Source of the DNA: Bryobacterales bacterium
Lineage (GTDB): Bacteria; Acidobacteriota; Terriglobia; Bryobacterales; UBA6623
Length of the DNA: 39,911 nucleotides
NCBI GenBank assembly: GCA_022823865.1
Contig: JAJEHF010000203.1
Location: forward strand, 1-39,911
Reading direction: 5' to 3'
Shown here: positions 24,490-33,307 of the stretch, one piece after another
Position numbering within the stretch: position 1 is the stretch's first letter
Layout: every line of letters begins with the position of its first letter
The notes under the pieces: generated by a model
Database searches by the model: none
The model's input: only the letters and a program-made list of their open reading frames with translations
Told to the model about the DNA's origin: nothing
Made by a program: the position numbers and the translations under genes

Positions 24490-26877
24490 TCAGCGGCTCA
24501 GAAACGAGTCGCTGGTCACAATGATTGTACAAAGCTCCCGCAGGCGATAGTCCGCTTTCTCGAAGGCCTTCGTCATCTCGTCCACGGCGGACTGGTCCGC
24601 CGCGATCAGGCTGCGGCCCACGGCATAGGCCAGCAGCTTCGCCGTCAAGGCGCGGGCAAAGACGTCGCGCTGGCTGTCCAGCATGTAGTCCGCGAGCGCC
24701 GCGGCGCCGTCCACGCGCCGTCCGTCGGGCAGCTCGGCGGCCGCGTCCACCGCGTGCTCCACCGCTTGGTCGCCAGAGCGCCGCAGCACGCTGGAGCGCC
24801 TCAGCCCGACGGCATCAAACTCCTCCAGCGCGACTCCCCACGGATCGATCCCGCTGTGGCAGTGGGCGCAGGCCGCGCTGTCTTGGTGGAGCTCGAGCTG
24901 CCGCTTCAGCGGCAGCAGGGTGGTGTCGACATCGCCGCTGGCGAGGTTTGGCACGGAGGGCGGCGGCGAAGCCGGCGGGTCGCCCAGCAGCGCGGTGCGG
25001 ATCCACACGCCCCGCTCGACCGGGTGGGAATCCTCGCCGGTGGAGTTGGCCAGCAGGATGCTGGCATGGGCGGCCACGCCGCCGGGACGCCCGGCCCCGG
25101 CCAAGGAAACGCGCTCGAAAGCCCCGCCGCGCGGCCCGGCGATGCCGTAGTGCCGCGCCATCCTGTGATTGAGGACGGAGAAATCAGACCGCAGGAAGTT
25201 CAGCGCGCTGAGGTTCTCCCGCAACAGGTAGGCGAAGAACTGCTGCGTCTCGCGCCGCATGTCCTGCTTCAGCGAGGGATCGAAGTCCGGGTAGTAGTTC
25301 GGGTTGATCGCCACGCGATGCACCCCTGCCAAGTCCAGCCACTGGTCGCTGAACTGCTCGACGAACGCCCAAGAGCGGGGGTCATCGAGCAAGCGCTCCG
25401 TTTCGGCTCGCAGAGTCCCGCGCTCAGCCAACTTGCCTCGGTCCGCGAGCTCCATCAAGCGCTGGTCCGGCATCGTGCCCCAGAGGAAATACGACAGCCT
25501 CGACGCCAGCTCGTGGTCGTCGACGTAGCGGCTCTCGCCACCTTGCCGTTCGATCCTGTACAGGAAGTCCGGCGAGATCAGCACCATGGCCAGCGTTTCC
25601 CGCAGGGCCTGCTCGAAGCTCTCGACCCGGGGCCGGACCTTGCCGAAGAACCTCAGCATGGGGGCGACGTCAGCGTCGTCAACCGGGCGGCGGTAGGCGC
25701 GGCGCATGAACCGGCGCAGCGCCGACGCAGCGCTTCCGGCTTCGTCCTCCCGCGCCGGCGGTGCGTCCGCAACCAGTTGGCGGTGATGCTCGGGCGGCCA
25801 AGCCGCGTACGCGGGCGCTTTGAACTCCAGCGCTTCGATGACTATGGCGGGGAATTCCGGATCGACCGGCCAGACCCACTCCTGCTTGATCTTGCCGTCT
25901 TCCGCGAAGTCGACCTTCTCGCCCAGCGGAGCGGGCTTGCCGTCCGAGTACGTGTTGCTCACCCAGACCAGCATTCCCGGGTACTTGCTCTGCGCCCGGC
26001 TCTGGATCGGGAACTCTTCGATGCGCCCGCGGAATTCGAAGGTCCGGGCCGGGCCGTCGGGAACATCGACCTCGGCCACGTCGCGGGAGGGCGTCTGCGT
26101 GTCGGCGCGGTAGCCGAGCCTGACATGCATGCGCGGATGCGGCGCGCCGGGCGGCGCTACGCTTCGGGCGCGGATCCGCAGAATAAACTCTCCCTCGTCA
26201 GGGAACTCCGGGATGCGTGCCACGAACGTGCCGGTGCGCCCCAGGCGGTTCGACCAATGCAGCGTCTTCAGCTTGTCCACCACGGTTTCGACGGCGCGGT
26301 GTTCGAAAACGGGCGGGGCCGGCCCCTCGACGATCGCGCGTGCAAGCCCATTCTGCGCAGCCCGAAGATAGTGCTCGAGTTGCAGGGCTGACATGCGCAG
26401 CGACGCGCCATTGTTCGTGAACCCGTCCGGGCTGACCTCGTCGGGCGGCAGGTTCTTGACGAAATCGATGTCCAGCCCCAGCACGTCCCGCATGGTGTTC
26501 TGGTACTCGCTGCGGTTCAAGCGGCGCATGACGACGCGTCCGGACGCGCCCGAGGCAAGGTCGCCGCGCTCGCTCAGCGCGCCGTCGAGCCAGCCGAGCA
26601 GGGCCGTTCGATCCGACGACGACAGCTGGGGCGCTTCCTTGGGCGGCATTTCGCCCCGATTCAGCGCGTTGCGCACGTCGCGCCAAGTCTCGGCGGCCCG
26701 GCGATCTGCGGTTGTGTCCGCCGAGAGGTTGTCCAGGCGGACATCGGCATTCTGCACCTGGGGGCCGTGGCAGGCGACACAATGGCGCTCGAGGATCGCC
26801 GACACCGGAGCGTCGACTTCAACGGCGCTCAGAGATCCGGCAGCCGCAAGTGCGCAGGCAAGTGCATGTCGGCGCAT
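24490..26877 (-). CDS. DUF1592/PSCyt1-type multidomain cytochrome-like protein
   Basis: A 795-residue exported protein with the classic order of this family: signal peptide, a planctomycete-type cytochrome domain with CVACH (residues 33-37), DUF1587 (RRLNRSEYQNTMRDVLGLD), a carbohydrate-binding-like insert (residues about 225-370), DUF1595 (FMRRAYRRPVDDADV), DUF1592 (FLWGTMPDQRL), DUF1588 with a second CAHCH near residue 670 followed by SGIDPWG, and DUF1585 at the end. The two heme c sites suggest periplasmic electron transfer linked to breakdown of an unknown compound. It is first in an operon with the DUF1552 gene. Confidence 0.92.
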   Translation of the reverse strand: MRRHALACALAAAGSLSAVEVDAPVSAILERHCVACHGPQVQNADVRLDNLSADTTADRRAAETWRDVRNALNRGEMPPKEAPQLSSSDRTALLGWLDGALSERGDLASGASGRVVMRRLNRSEYQNTMRDVLGLDIDFVKNLPPDEVSPDGFTNNGASLRMSALQLEHYLRAAQNGLARAIVEGPAPPVFEHRAVETVVDKLKTLHWSNRLGRTGTFVARIPEFPDEGEFILRIRARSVAPPGAPHPRMHVRLGYRADTQTPSRDVAEVDVPDGPARTFEFRGRIEEFPIQSRAQSKYPGMLVWVSNTYSDGKPAPLGEKVDFAEDGKIKQEWVWPVDPEFPAIVIEALEFKAPAYAAWPPEHHRQLVADAPPAREDEAGSAASALRRFMRRAYRRPVDDADVAPMLRFFGKVRPRVESFEQALRETLAMVLISPDFLYRIERQGGESRYVDDHELASRLSYFLWGTMPDQRLMELADRGKLAERGTLRAETERLLDDPRSWAFVEQFSDQWLDLAGVHRVAINPNYYPDFDPSLKQDMRRETQQFFAYLLRENLSALNFLRSDFSVLNHRMARHYGIAGPRGGAFERVSLAGAGRPGGVAAHASILLANSTGEDSHPVERGVWIRTALLGDPPASPPPSVPNLASGDVDTTLLPLKRQLELHQDSAACAHCHSGIDPWGVALEEFDAVGLRRSSVLRRSGDQAVEHAVDAAAELPDGRRVDGAAALADYMLDSQRDVFARALTAKLLAYAVGRSLIAADQSAVDEMTKAFEKADYRLRELCTIIVTSDSFLSR

Positions 26878-27001
26878 AGCAGGGGTATTGCAGCCGATCG
26901 GGCAAACTGCCCGAGCTCAGCCCTAGTGTAGCCGTCACTGGCAGTGTCGCAAAGCACTCAACCATTCGGATCGGTACTATCGGCCGGGCGTCGACCGTGC
27001 C

Positions 27002-27007
27002 TAGAAT
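27002..27007 (+). promoter_or_regulatory. putative -10 box TAGAAT of the NHL gene
   Basis: CCTAGAAT is followed by a leader of about 35 bases that contains CGAGGTG ahead of the ATG at 27050. The region also separates this gene from the divergent DUF1592 operon. Confidence 0.4.
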
Positions 27008-27049
27008 ATGGGGTTAGATCTGCCTGTAGAGGCGGAACGAGGTGAATTC

Positions 27050-28096
27050 ATGCTCAGATCAATTCGATGCGCGCTGGCACTGACGCTGTTGTTGGCAGTC
27101 GCGGCGGGCGCTCCGCTGCTCGCGCAACCATATCCGGACCCCTTCCGCATGGTGGAGGGCTGGGCCAAGCTGCCCGAGGGACGCAATCCCGGCGCCATCG
27201 GCGGCGTCATCATCGATCCGGACGGCAAGCACATATGGGCCGTGATCCGCTGCGACGCAGGGCCGGACAAGTTCGGCTACGAGTGCCTGGACTCGGATCT
27301 GGACGCAGTGGTGAAGTTCAGTCTGGAGACCGGCGAGGCGGTTGAGAGCTTCGGCGGAGGCATGTTCATCTGGCCGCACGGCATCGACGTGGATCCGGAC
27401 GGCAACGTGTGGGTGACCGACGCGGCCCGCCCCGACCGCGTGCCGGAGGGCGAGCGCGGTCACCGCGTGATCAAGTTCAGCCCGACCGGCGAAGTGCTGA
27501 TGACGCTGGGAACCCCGGGGGTGCCGGGCGACAGCCCGAAGCACTTCATCTCCCCCGCTGACGTGGTGGTCGCCGACGACGGCACGACCTTCGTGGCCGA
27601 TGGTCACAACCGTGACGGCAACAACCGCATCATGAAGTTCGCCAGCGACGGCACCTTCATCAAGTCGTGGGGCAAGACCGGCTACGGCCCCGGCGAGTTC
27701 CACGTGCTGCACGCGCTGGCGATCGATCAGCGCGGGCGCCTGTTCGTGGCCGACCGCGAGAACAATCGCATTCAGATCTTTGACCAAGAGGGCAAGCACC
27801 TAGCCAGCTGGACCCAGTTCGGCCGGCCCAGCGGGATCTACTTCGACGGCCATGACAACATCTACGTGGCCGATTCCGAATCTGACGACGTTCAGAACCC
27901 CGGCTGGGAAATGGGCCTGCGGATCGGCGACGCCAAGTCGGGCTGGGTTCGCTACTTCGTTCGCTTTCCTTGGGGCGATCCGCGCTACACGCGCGGCAGC
28001 GGAGCAGAATTCGTGGCGGCCGATGACGAGGGCAACCTCTATGCCGGCGAGCCGTTCCGCCGCGTGTTGCAGAAATACGTGCGAGTGATGCCGTAG
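27050..28096 (+). CDS. exported NHL-repeat six-bladed propeller protein (peptidyl-amidating-lyase-like)
   Basis: A 348-residue protein with signal peptide MLRSIRCALALTLLLAVAAG and cleavage near LAQ-P. Repeated NHL units are visible: WPHGIDVDPDGNVWVTDAA, SPADVVVADDGTTFVADGH, HALAIDQRGRLFVADREN and PSGIYFDGHDNIYVADSE in pieces. The order and the spaced His residues recall the lyase domain of peptidylglycine alpha-amidating enzymes, as annotated in many environmental genomes. Actual lyase activity is not shown. ATG 27050 is preferred over one at 27008 because it starts the signal peptide directly. Confidence 0.82.
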   Translation: MLRSIRCALALTLLLAVAAGAPLLAQPYPDPFRMVEGWAKLPEGRNPGAIGGVIIDPDGKHIWAVIRCDAGPDKFGYECLDSDLDAVVKFSLETGEAVESFGGGMFIWPHGIDVDPDGNVWVTDAARPDRVPEGERGHRVIKFSPTGEVLMTLGTPGVPGDSPKHFISPADVVVADDGTTFVADGHNRDGNNRIMKFASDGTFIKSWGKTGYGPGEFHVLHALAIDQRGRLFVADRENNRIQIFDQEGKHLASWTQFGRPSGIYFDGHDNIYVADSESDDVQNPGWEMGLRIGDAKSGWVRYFVRFPWGDPRYTRGSGAEFVAADDEGNLYAGEPFRRVLQKYVRVMP

Positions 28097-28196
28097 CGAG
28101 CCAGCCCACGCATTGGTTACGGCCAGCGGCAGCCAGGCCGGCTCTTCGATGTGCCAAGGCGCGGACAGCGGAGCAAAGGCGTCTTCTCCGACGGGC

Positions 28197-28202
28197 TATA
28201 GT
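28197..28202 (+). promoter_or_regulatory. putative -10 box TATAGT of the DUF5916 gene
   Basis: GCTATAGT is about 50 bases before the ATG at 28252, leaving a leader of about 40 bases. No clear -35 element is visible. Confidence 0.4.
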
Positions 28203-28251
28203 AACGGTCGGGTCAGGGATCGCCTCTACCAGCCGACACCGAAGTCGGATT

Positions 28252-30597
28252 ATGTCCTTTGTGTCGCGCCCCGGCGCGCGAACTAATCAAGCTCGGAACC
28301 GCAACGTGCAGACTGCCCGCCCACTCACGAGCCACCAAGCGGGGCTGCTGCGGATCACGATCTGCGCGTGCCAGCTGCTTGCGGCAGGGCTCTGGTGCGC
28401 GGCCTTTCCCCAGCAGCCCGGCACGCCCCCAGCTTCGCGCTCGGCCGTGGTGACCGAGATCACTTCCTCGATCGTAATTGACGGGAACCTCGACGAGGCG
28501 CCCTGGCGACGCTCGCCGAAGATCGGCGAACTGGTTCAGAGGATCCCCCGGGCCGGCCAGAAGCCGACCGAGCGGACCGAGGTCACGCTGCTCTACGACA
28601 AGAACAACCTCTACATCGGTGTGATGTGCTACGACTCCGAGCCGGATCGAGTGCTGGCTTCGCAAATGGCGCGCGACGCGAGCCTGAACCCTGACGACCG
28701 CCTGAGCATCATCCTCGACACCTTTCGCGACCAGAGCAACGCGTTCCACTTCTCCACGAATCCCAACGGGGCGCTAGTGGACGGGTTGGTGTTCGCGAAC
28801 GGCGAGACTAACGAAGACTGGGACGCGATCTGGATCGTCAAGACCAGGCGCTCCTCCGAGGGCTGGAGCGCCGAGTTCGCGATCCCCTTCAAGAGCCTGG
28901 CCTTTCCTTCCGGCCAGAGCGTCTGGGGCTTCAACATCAGCCGCATCATCCAGCGCAAGCTGGAGGAGGTGCGCTGGACCGGAGCGCGCTTCCAGACGCA
29001 ATTCTTCCAAGTCTCGGAGGCGGGCGAGATCACGAACCTCGACAACATCGAGCAGGGCATCGGCCTCGACGTCCGCCCCTTCATCGCGCAGCGCTGGTTC
29101 CATTCCGGAGTCACGGGCAACGATATCGTCCGCGGCAAGCCGGGGCTGGACCTTTTCTACAACCTCACGCCGAGCCTGCGCCTGTCCACCACGGTCAACA
29201 CGGACTTCGGCGAGACCGAAGTCGATGATCGCCAGATCAACCTAACCCGGTTTTCGATCTTCTTCCCCGAGAAAAGGTCCTTCTTCCTGCAAGACGCCGG
29301 CGTGTTCAATTTCGCCACGACCGGCATCGACCAGCCCGGGGGCATTCCCAGCCCTGGGGCTGAGATCTTCCCCTTCTTCAGCCGCCGTGTCGGGTTGCTG
29401 CGCGGGCAGGAGGTGCCCATCGACTACGGCCTCAAGCTTACGGGCAGAGCCGGGCGCACCGAGATCGGCGTGCTGAACGTGCGCACTCGGGAGATACCGG
29501 GCGTTTTCGACAGCAACATGTTCGTCGGGCGCGTGCGGCAGAACTTCCTCGAACAGTCGTACGTCGGCGCGATCTTCACTGGCGGGGATCCTGCCAGACC
29601 GGCCTCCAGAGACGATCCGTTTACCCCGGAGCGCACGTCGATGAGCACCACGGCCGGCATGGACATTCGCCTGGCCACCTCGAATTTCCTGGGAACCAAC
29701 CGCAACATGCTGGTCAACGCCTGGGGACTGAAAACGAGAAAGGACGGCGTCGACGACAAGAACGCATCGTTCGGATTCGGAGCGCACTACGCCAACGACA
29801 GATTCCAGGGACAGTTCCAGTGGCGGGAGATCCAGGAGAACTTCGATCCCGAACTGGGATTCGTGCAGCGTTCGAACGTGAGGATGATGCGGCTGGGGGC
29901 CAGCTACAACCCGCGGCCAAATCCATCGTCGGGCATTCAGCAGATGTTCCACGATGTCTTCTACACGCGCTTCACGCGGCTCGACAACGGCCTAGTCGAG
30001 ACTTGGAAGCTGTATTTCACGCTCTTCGACTGGCACTTCATGTCTGGCGACTCGATGCACAGCCTGTTCGACCTGAACCCGACCTACGAGCGCCTGTTCG
30101 AACCGTTCGAGATATCTCCGGGAGTGGTGCTGCCGCCCGGCGAGTATCGCTTCACGCCGATGCGAATCTTCTTCACGTCGGCGCAGAAACGACCACTACA
30201 AGGAAGCATCGGGCTCACGTTTGGAAACTTCTGGTCTGGGACAGCCAAGACGGTACAGACTGGGCTGCGCTACCAGATGCCGCCGAAGTTCGTGATCAGC
30301 CTCAATTCCAACCAGACGTTCGCGCAGCTGCCCGAAGGGAACTTTATCGCCCGGATCTTCAGCACGCAGATCAACTACGCCGTCTCACCCTTCCTGTCGT
30401 TCTCCAACCTCATTCAATTCGACAACCGGTCAGGCAACCTTGGCCTCCAGAGCCGCGTGCGCTGGACGCTGGAGCCCGGCAATGACCTGTTCTTCATCTT
30501 CGGCCAGGGCTGGATCCAGGAGTTGGGCGGCTTCTACGACTTCCGCCAGCAGGATTCGCGCCTGGCGACCAAGCTGCAGTACACGTTCCGGTTCTGA
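28252..30597 (+). CDS. DUF5916 outer-membrane protein with N-terminal CBM9-like domain
   Basis: A 781-residue protein. A hydrophobic export segment lies at residues 34-52, so the true start may be a GTG at 28306. Residues about 70-250 are a carbohydrate-binding family 9/DOMON-like beta-sandwich (SIVIDGNLDEAPW, TLLYDKNNLYIGVMCYD, GWSAEFAIPFKSL). From about residue 280 to the end alternate strands with aromatic residues form a predicted barrel (DVRPFIAQRWF, EKRSFFLQDAGVF), closing with LQYTFRF and a terminal Phe as in outer-membrane proteins. The ligand is unknown. It is likely a surface protein involved in binding or uptake of glycans. Confidence 0.82.
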   Translation: MSFVSRPGARTNQARNRNVQTARPLTSHQAGLLRITICACQLLAAGLWCAAFPQQPGTPPASRSAVVTEITSSIVIDGNLDEAPWRRSPKIGELVQRIPRAGQKPTERTEVTLLYDKNNLYIGVMCYDSEPDRVLASQMARDASLNPDDRLSIILDTFRDQSNAFHFSTNPNGALVDGLVFANGETNEDWDAIWIVKTRRSSEGWSAEFAIPFKSLAFPSGQSVWGFNISRIIQRKLEEVRWTGARFQTQFFQVSEAGEITNLDNIEQGIGLDVRPFIAQRWFHSGVTGNDIVRGKPGLDLFYNLTPSLRLSTTVNTDFGETEVDDRQINLTRFSIFFPEKRSFFLQDAGVFNFATTGIDQPGGIPSPGAEIFPFFSRRVGLLRGQEVPIDYGLKLTGRAGRTEIGVLNVRTREIPGVFDSNMFVGRVRQNFLEQSYVGAIFTGGDPARPASRDDPFTPERTSMSTTAGMDIRLATSNFLGTNRNMLVNAWGLKTRKDGVDDKNASFGFGAHYANDRFQGQFQWREIQENFDPELGFVQRSNVRMMRLGASYNPRPNPSSGIQQMFHDVFYTRFTRLDNGLVETWKLYFTLFDWHFMSGDSMHSLFDLNPTYERLFEPFEISPGVVLPPGEYRFTPMRIFFTSAQKRPLQGSIGLTFGNFWSGTAKTVQTGLRYQMPPKFVISLNSNQTFAQLPEGNFIARIFSTQINYAVSPFLSFSNLIQFDNRSGNLGLQSRVRWTLEPGNDLFFIFGQGWIQELGGFYDFRQQDSRLATKLQYTFRF

Positions 30598-30789
30598 TTG
30601 GAAATAGGCTGACGGCGCGCACGAGGCAGCCCGGTGAGCGTTCCATCTAGCGCACCGCCTCCCGCATGGCCTCATGCACAGCTGCCGCACGGATCTGCCC
30701 GGCAGGATGAGTCGCTCGCATCCGACGGAGCGCGTTTACTGACGCGCGATTGCGAACGGGATGGGAATCGGCCACATTGGTTAGCAGCC

Positions 30790-32172
30790 ATGACTGCATC
30801 GACGAATCTGGACAGGCGTTCACTTCTGCAGACCGCCGGACTGGCAAGCGTGGCCTTGCTCGGCTGTCGGCAGGGATCCGCTCCGGAACGTCCCAACGTG
30901 CTGTTGGTGATGACTGACCAGCACACCGACGAGGCGATGAGTTGTACGGGCAATCCGCACATCAACACACCTGCGATGGATCGAATTGCCGCACGAGGAG
31001 TCCGGTTCACGCGGAGCTACGTTACCCAGCCTCTGTGCTTGCCGTGCCGCTCCAGCATTCAGACGGGGCGCTATCCACACGAGATCGGCGCATCCACGAA
31101 CGGCCGCGGGCTAAACGGCGAGTATCCGATGCTCGGGAAACTGATGCAGTCCGGCGGCTACGATACGGCCTACTTCGGCAAGTGGCATGTCGGGACCTCT
31201 TTTGCGGAAGCGGGCTATCCCTCGGCCGCGGAAGAGACCCGCAGCGATAGCGTCGCTGCTGACAAGGCTATCGAGTACTTGCAAGCTCCACGCGACAAGC
31301 CGTTTTTCCTGACGCTATCTGTGCGCAACCCTCACGACGTGTGCCAGCTCGCGCGGAGACAGGACCTGCCGCAAGGCCCGATCCCGCCGTTGCCAGACGA
31401 CGCAGCCCAGCTTCCTCCCCTGCCCGCAAACTTCGCCATTCCCGAAAACGAGCCGACAGCCATTCGCATGAGCCAAGAGAGGAATCGGGACTTCCACTAC
31501 CCCACGGTCGACTGGACCGACTTGGAATGGCGACAGTATCTTTGGGGCTACTACCGGCTGGTCGAGAAAGCCGACCGGGAAATCGGCAGAGTGCTCGACG
31601 CTCTCGACGATTCCGGCCACGAGGACAACACGGTCATCATCTTCACCAGCGACCATGGCGAGGGCGTCGCCAGTCACCACTGGAACCAAAAGCAGGTCCT
31701 CTACGAACAGGCTGTGCGGGTCCCGCTCCTCATCGCCGATCCGCAAGCGAGCAATCCAGGAAGCACGTCGAATGCACTGGTTTCGACGGGCATCGACCTG
31801 ATGCCGACCATTTTGGATGCCGCCGGACTCCCCGGTGCTCCGGGACCGGTGCACGGTCGATCTCTGCAACCGCTCGCTCGGGGATCCGCAATAACTTGGG
31901 ACAGGCCTTACGTGATCGCTGAAACGACCTTCGCGCGGGGGCGAGACGGCGGCGCAGCGGGTCGCATGGTAAGGACAGAGCGCTACAAGTACGTCGTATA
32001 CGACACCGGTAGCCGCCGCGAGCAATTGTTCGATCTCGAAACCGATCCGGATGAGATCAATAGCCTAGTAGGGACTCCGGAATATCAGGCAGAGTTGAAC
32101 CGCCACCGCGAGCTGCTGGTTGAATGGGCTTCGAGCACGGACGATGAGTTTCCGCTGGTGCCGCCCGCGTAA
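30790..32172 (+). CDS. sulfatase, Tat-type lipoprotein
   Basis: A 460-residue arylsulfatase-family enzyme. The start at 30790 gives LDRRSLLQTAGLASVALLGC, a twin-arginine signal with lipobox Cys26. An earlier in-frame ATG at 30634 would add 52 poorly conserved residues. Metal-site VLLVMTDQH precedes the active-site motif CLPCRSSIQTGR, where Cys83 is the residue converted to formylglycine. The fourth position is Cys instead of the usual Ser or Ala. SDHGEGVASHHWNQK completes the metal site, and the end LFDLETDPDEINSL is typical. It cleaves sulfate esters outside the cytoplasm, and the substrate is unknown. No anaerobic sulfatase-maturating gene is near. Confidence 0.9.
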   Translation: MTASTNLDRRSLLQTAGLASVALLGCRQGSAPERPNVLLVMTDQHTDEAMSCTGNPHINTPAMDRIAARGVRFTRSYVTQPLCLPCRSSIQTGRYPHEIGASTNGRGLNGEYPMLGKLMQSGGYDTAYFGKWHVGTSFAEAGYPSAAEETRSDSVAADKAIEYLQAPRDKPFFLTLSVRNPHDVCQLARRQDLPQGPIPPLPDDAAQLPPLPANFAIPENEPTAIRMSQERNRDFHYPTVDWTDLEWRQYLWGYYRLVEKADREIGRVLDALDDSGHEDNTVIIFTSDHGEGVASHHWNQKQVLYEQAVRVPLLIADPQASNPGSTSNALVSTGIDLMPTILDAAGLPGAPGPVHGRSLQPLARGSAITWDRPYVIAETTFARGRDGGAAGRMVRTERYKYVVYDTGSRREQLFDLETDPDEINSLVGTPEYQAELNRHRELLVEWASSTDDEFPLVPPA

Positions 32173-32186
32173 ACTGACGCCGAATC

Positions 32187-32200
32187 AGGCCGAGCGGCCT
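32187..32200 (+). terminator. short hairpin after the sulfatase gene
   Basis: AGGCC-GAGC-GGCCT lies 15 bases after the sulfatase stop. There is no T-tract, so it is a weak candidate. Confidence 0.3.
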
Positions 32201-32393
32201 CATCAGCGGAATCGTGGCTCGACTTACTTGTACACCTCTTTGATGACTGCAACGACGTTTGCGCTTGCTGCCGACAACCTTGCCCGACAACCAAGAAGAA
32301 ACGCCTCTGAGGGCTTCACGGAAGACGTCTGAAATACCGGCATTGATCTTCATCGACCGGTCCAGCTAGCAGCTGGGGGGATCGCGCGGCTGG

Positions 32394-32399
32394 TAGAAT
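32394..32399 (+). promoter_or_regulatory. -10 box TAGAAT, leaderless promoter of the ExoIII-like gene
   Basis: GGTAGAAT ends seven bases before the ATG at 32407, with no Shine-Dalgarno sequence. Confidence 0.45.
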
Positions 32400-32406
32400 C
32401 CCGGCC

Positions 32407-33213
32407 ATGCGTCTCGCAACGTGGTGTATCGGTGGCATCAGTTCCAAGCTGCGCTATCTCTGCCACTGGCTGGACAGTAGGAAGCCGGATATCGTTGCTC
32501 TCCAGAAGACCTTTGCGGCGACAGATCGCTTCCCCGAAGAAGCACTGCGACAGGCCGGTTATGAATCGGTCGCCCACGCCCGAGATGGACAGTTCCGGAA
32601 CGGCTGGGGAGTCGCCGTATTGGTTCGAAAGACGCTTCCCAAGCCCAAGGTCTTGCAGCTGGGCCTGCCCGGCCAGCGGGATCCAGGGGCGCGGTTCGTC
32701 ACTGTCGCCGTGGGCGATCTAGAATTCTCGTCGGTCTATGCGGTGTACGGGAATCCTGACGCAAACGGCTTCGAGGGAGCCATGGAACGCAAGATTGCGT
32801 GGATGGAGCATTTGCAAGAACATCTTGGCAAGCGATCCAAGCTCTCCGGGGGATGCGTACTGGCGGGCGACTTTAACGTTGTTTCAGATGGACCTGCTCT
32901 ACCGAAAGCGTTAAACCATACGTCCAGAGAAAGAGATGCGCTTGGTGCCGTGCTAGGCCTAGGCCTAGTTGACTTGTACGACTTGCACCGCTGCCGCCAT
33001 TCTGGCACCGGGCCGGGTTTCAACTACGAATTCAACCCTCACCGGCCCGTTACTTCAAGGCTTCACCGCATCGTCGGAACCAGAGTCGTTGCGGATCAGC
33101 TCTGCGACGCATGGGTTGACTTGGAGTACCGGAAGGCAGTCGAAGGGCTGCGCGACTGTACGTGGCCCCAATCGGCTCCCGTGATCGTGGATCTGTTCCC
33201 CGGATCGATCTGA
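32407..33213 (+). CDS. exonuclease III-like protein lacking most catalytic residues
   Basis: A 268-residue protein of the endonuclease/exonuclease/phosphatase fold, of the same length as ExoIII (XthA). The layout is preserved: KPDIVALQ at residues 26-33, GWGVAVLVRK, SSVYAVYGNP, AGDFNVVSDGP (Asp155, Asn157), LGLVDLYDLHR, a SRLHRI segment and a final SAPVIVDLFPG. However, the catalytic set is changed. Compared with E. coli ExoIII, Asn7 is Cys7, Glu34 is Lys34, Asp229 is replaced by His220, and the Asp258-His259 pair by Gln255-Ser256. Only the GDFN pair is kept. Such a protein could bind DNA without cutting it, or be an early-stage pseudogene, although the frame is intact and has its own promoter. 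Alignment is by eye. Confidence 0.75.
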   Translation: MRLATWCIGGISSKLRYLCHWLDSRKPDIVALQKTFAATDRFPEEALRQAGYESVAHARDGQFRNGWGVAVLVRKTLPKPKVLQLGLPGQRDPGARFVTVAVGDLEFSSVYAVYGNPDANGFEGAMERKIAWMEHLQEHLGKRSKLSGGCVLAGDFNVVSDGPALPKALNHTSRERDALGAVLGLGLVDLYDLHRCRHSGTGPGFNYEFNPHRPVTSRLHRIVGTRVVADQLCDAWVDLEYRKAVEGLRDCTWPQSAPVIVDLFPGSI

Positions 33214-33220
33214 CGCGCCG

Positions 33221-33250
33221 TTTTCACCCCACACCCCATTGCGCTACAAT
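33221..33250 (+). promoter_or_regulatory. promoter of the cox-type operon (TTTTCA-18-TACAAT)
   Basis: TTTTCA at 33221-33226 and GCTACAAT at 33243-33250 are separated by 18 bases between the hexamers, about 60 bases ahead of the first gene's GTG start. The leader contains GGGGAGGC as ribosome-binding site. Confidence 0.45.
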
Positions 33251-33307
33251 CTCTCAGCGCGTCTGCCGCGGCACCCTCCGCATCGGACGCCAGGGGAGGC
33301 ATAGAGG

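Noticed and set aside
24292..26391. A 699-codon plus-strand frame opposite the DUF1592/DUF1552 genes
   Set aside because: No recognisable domain, Arg/Pro-rich translation, and it spans the ends of two well-supported genes on the other strand.
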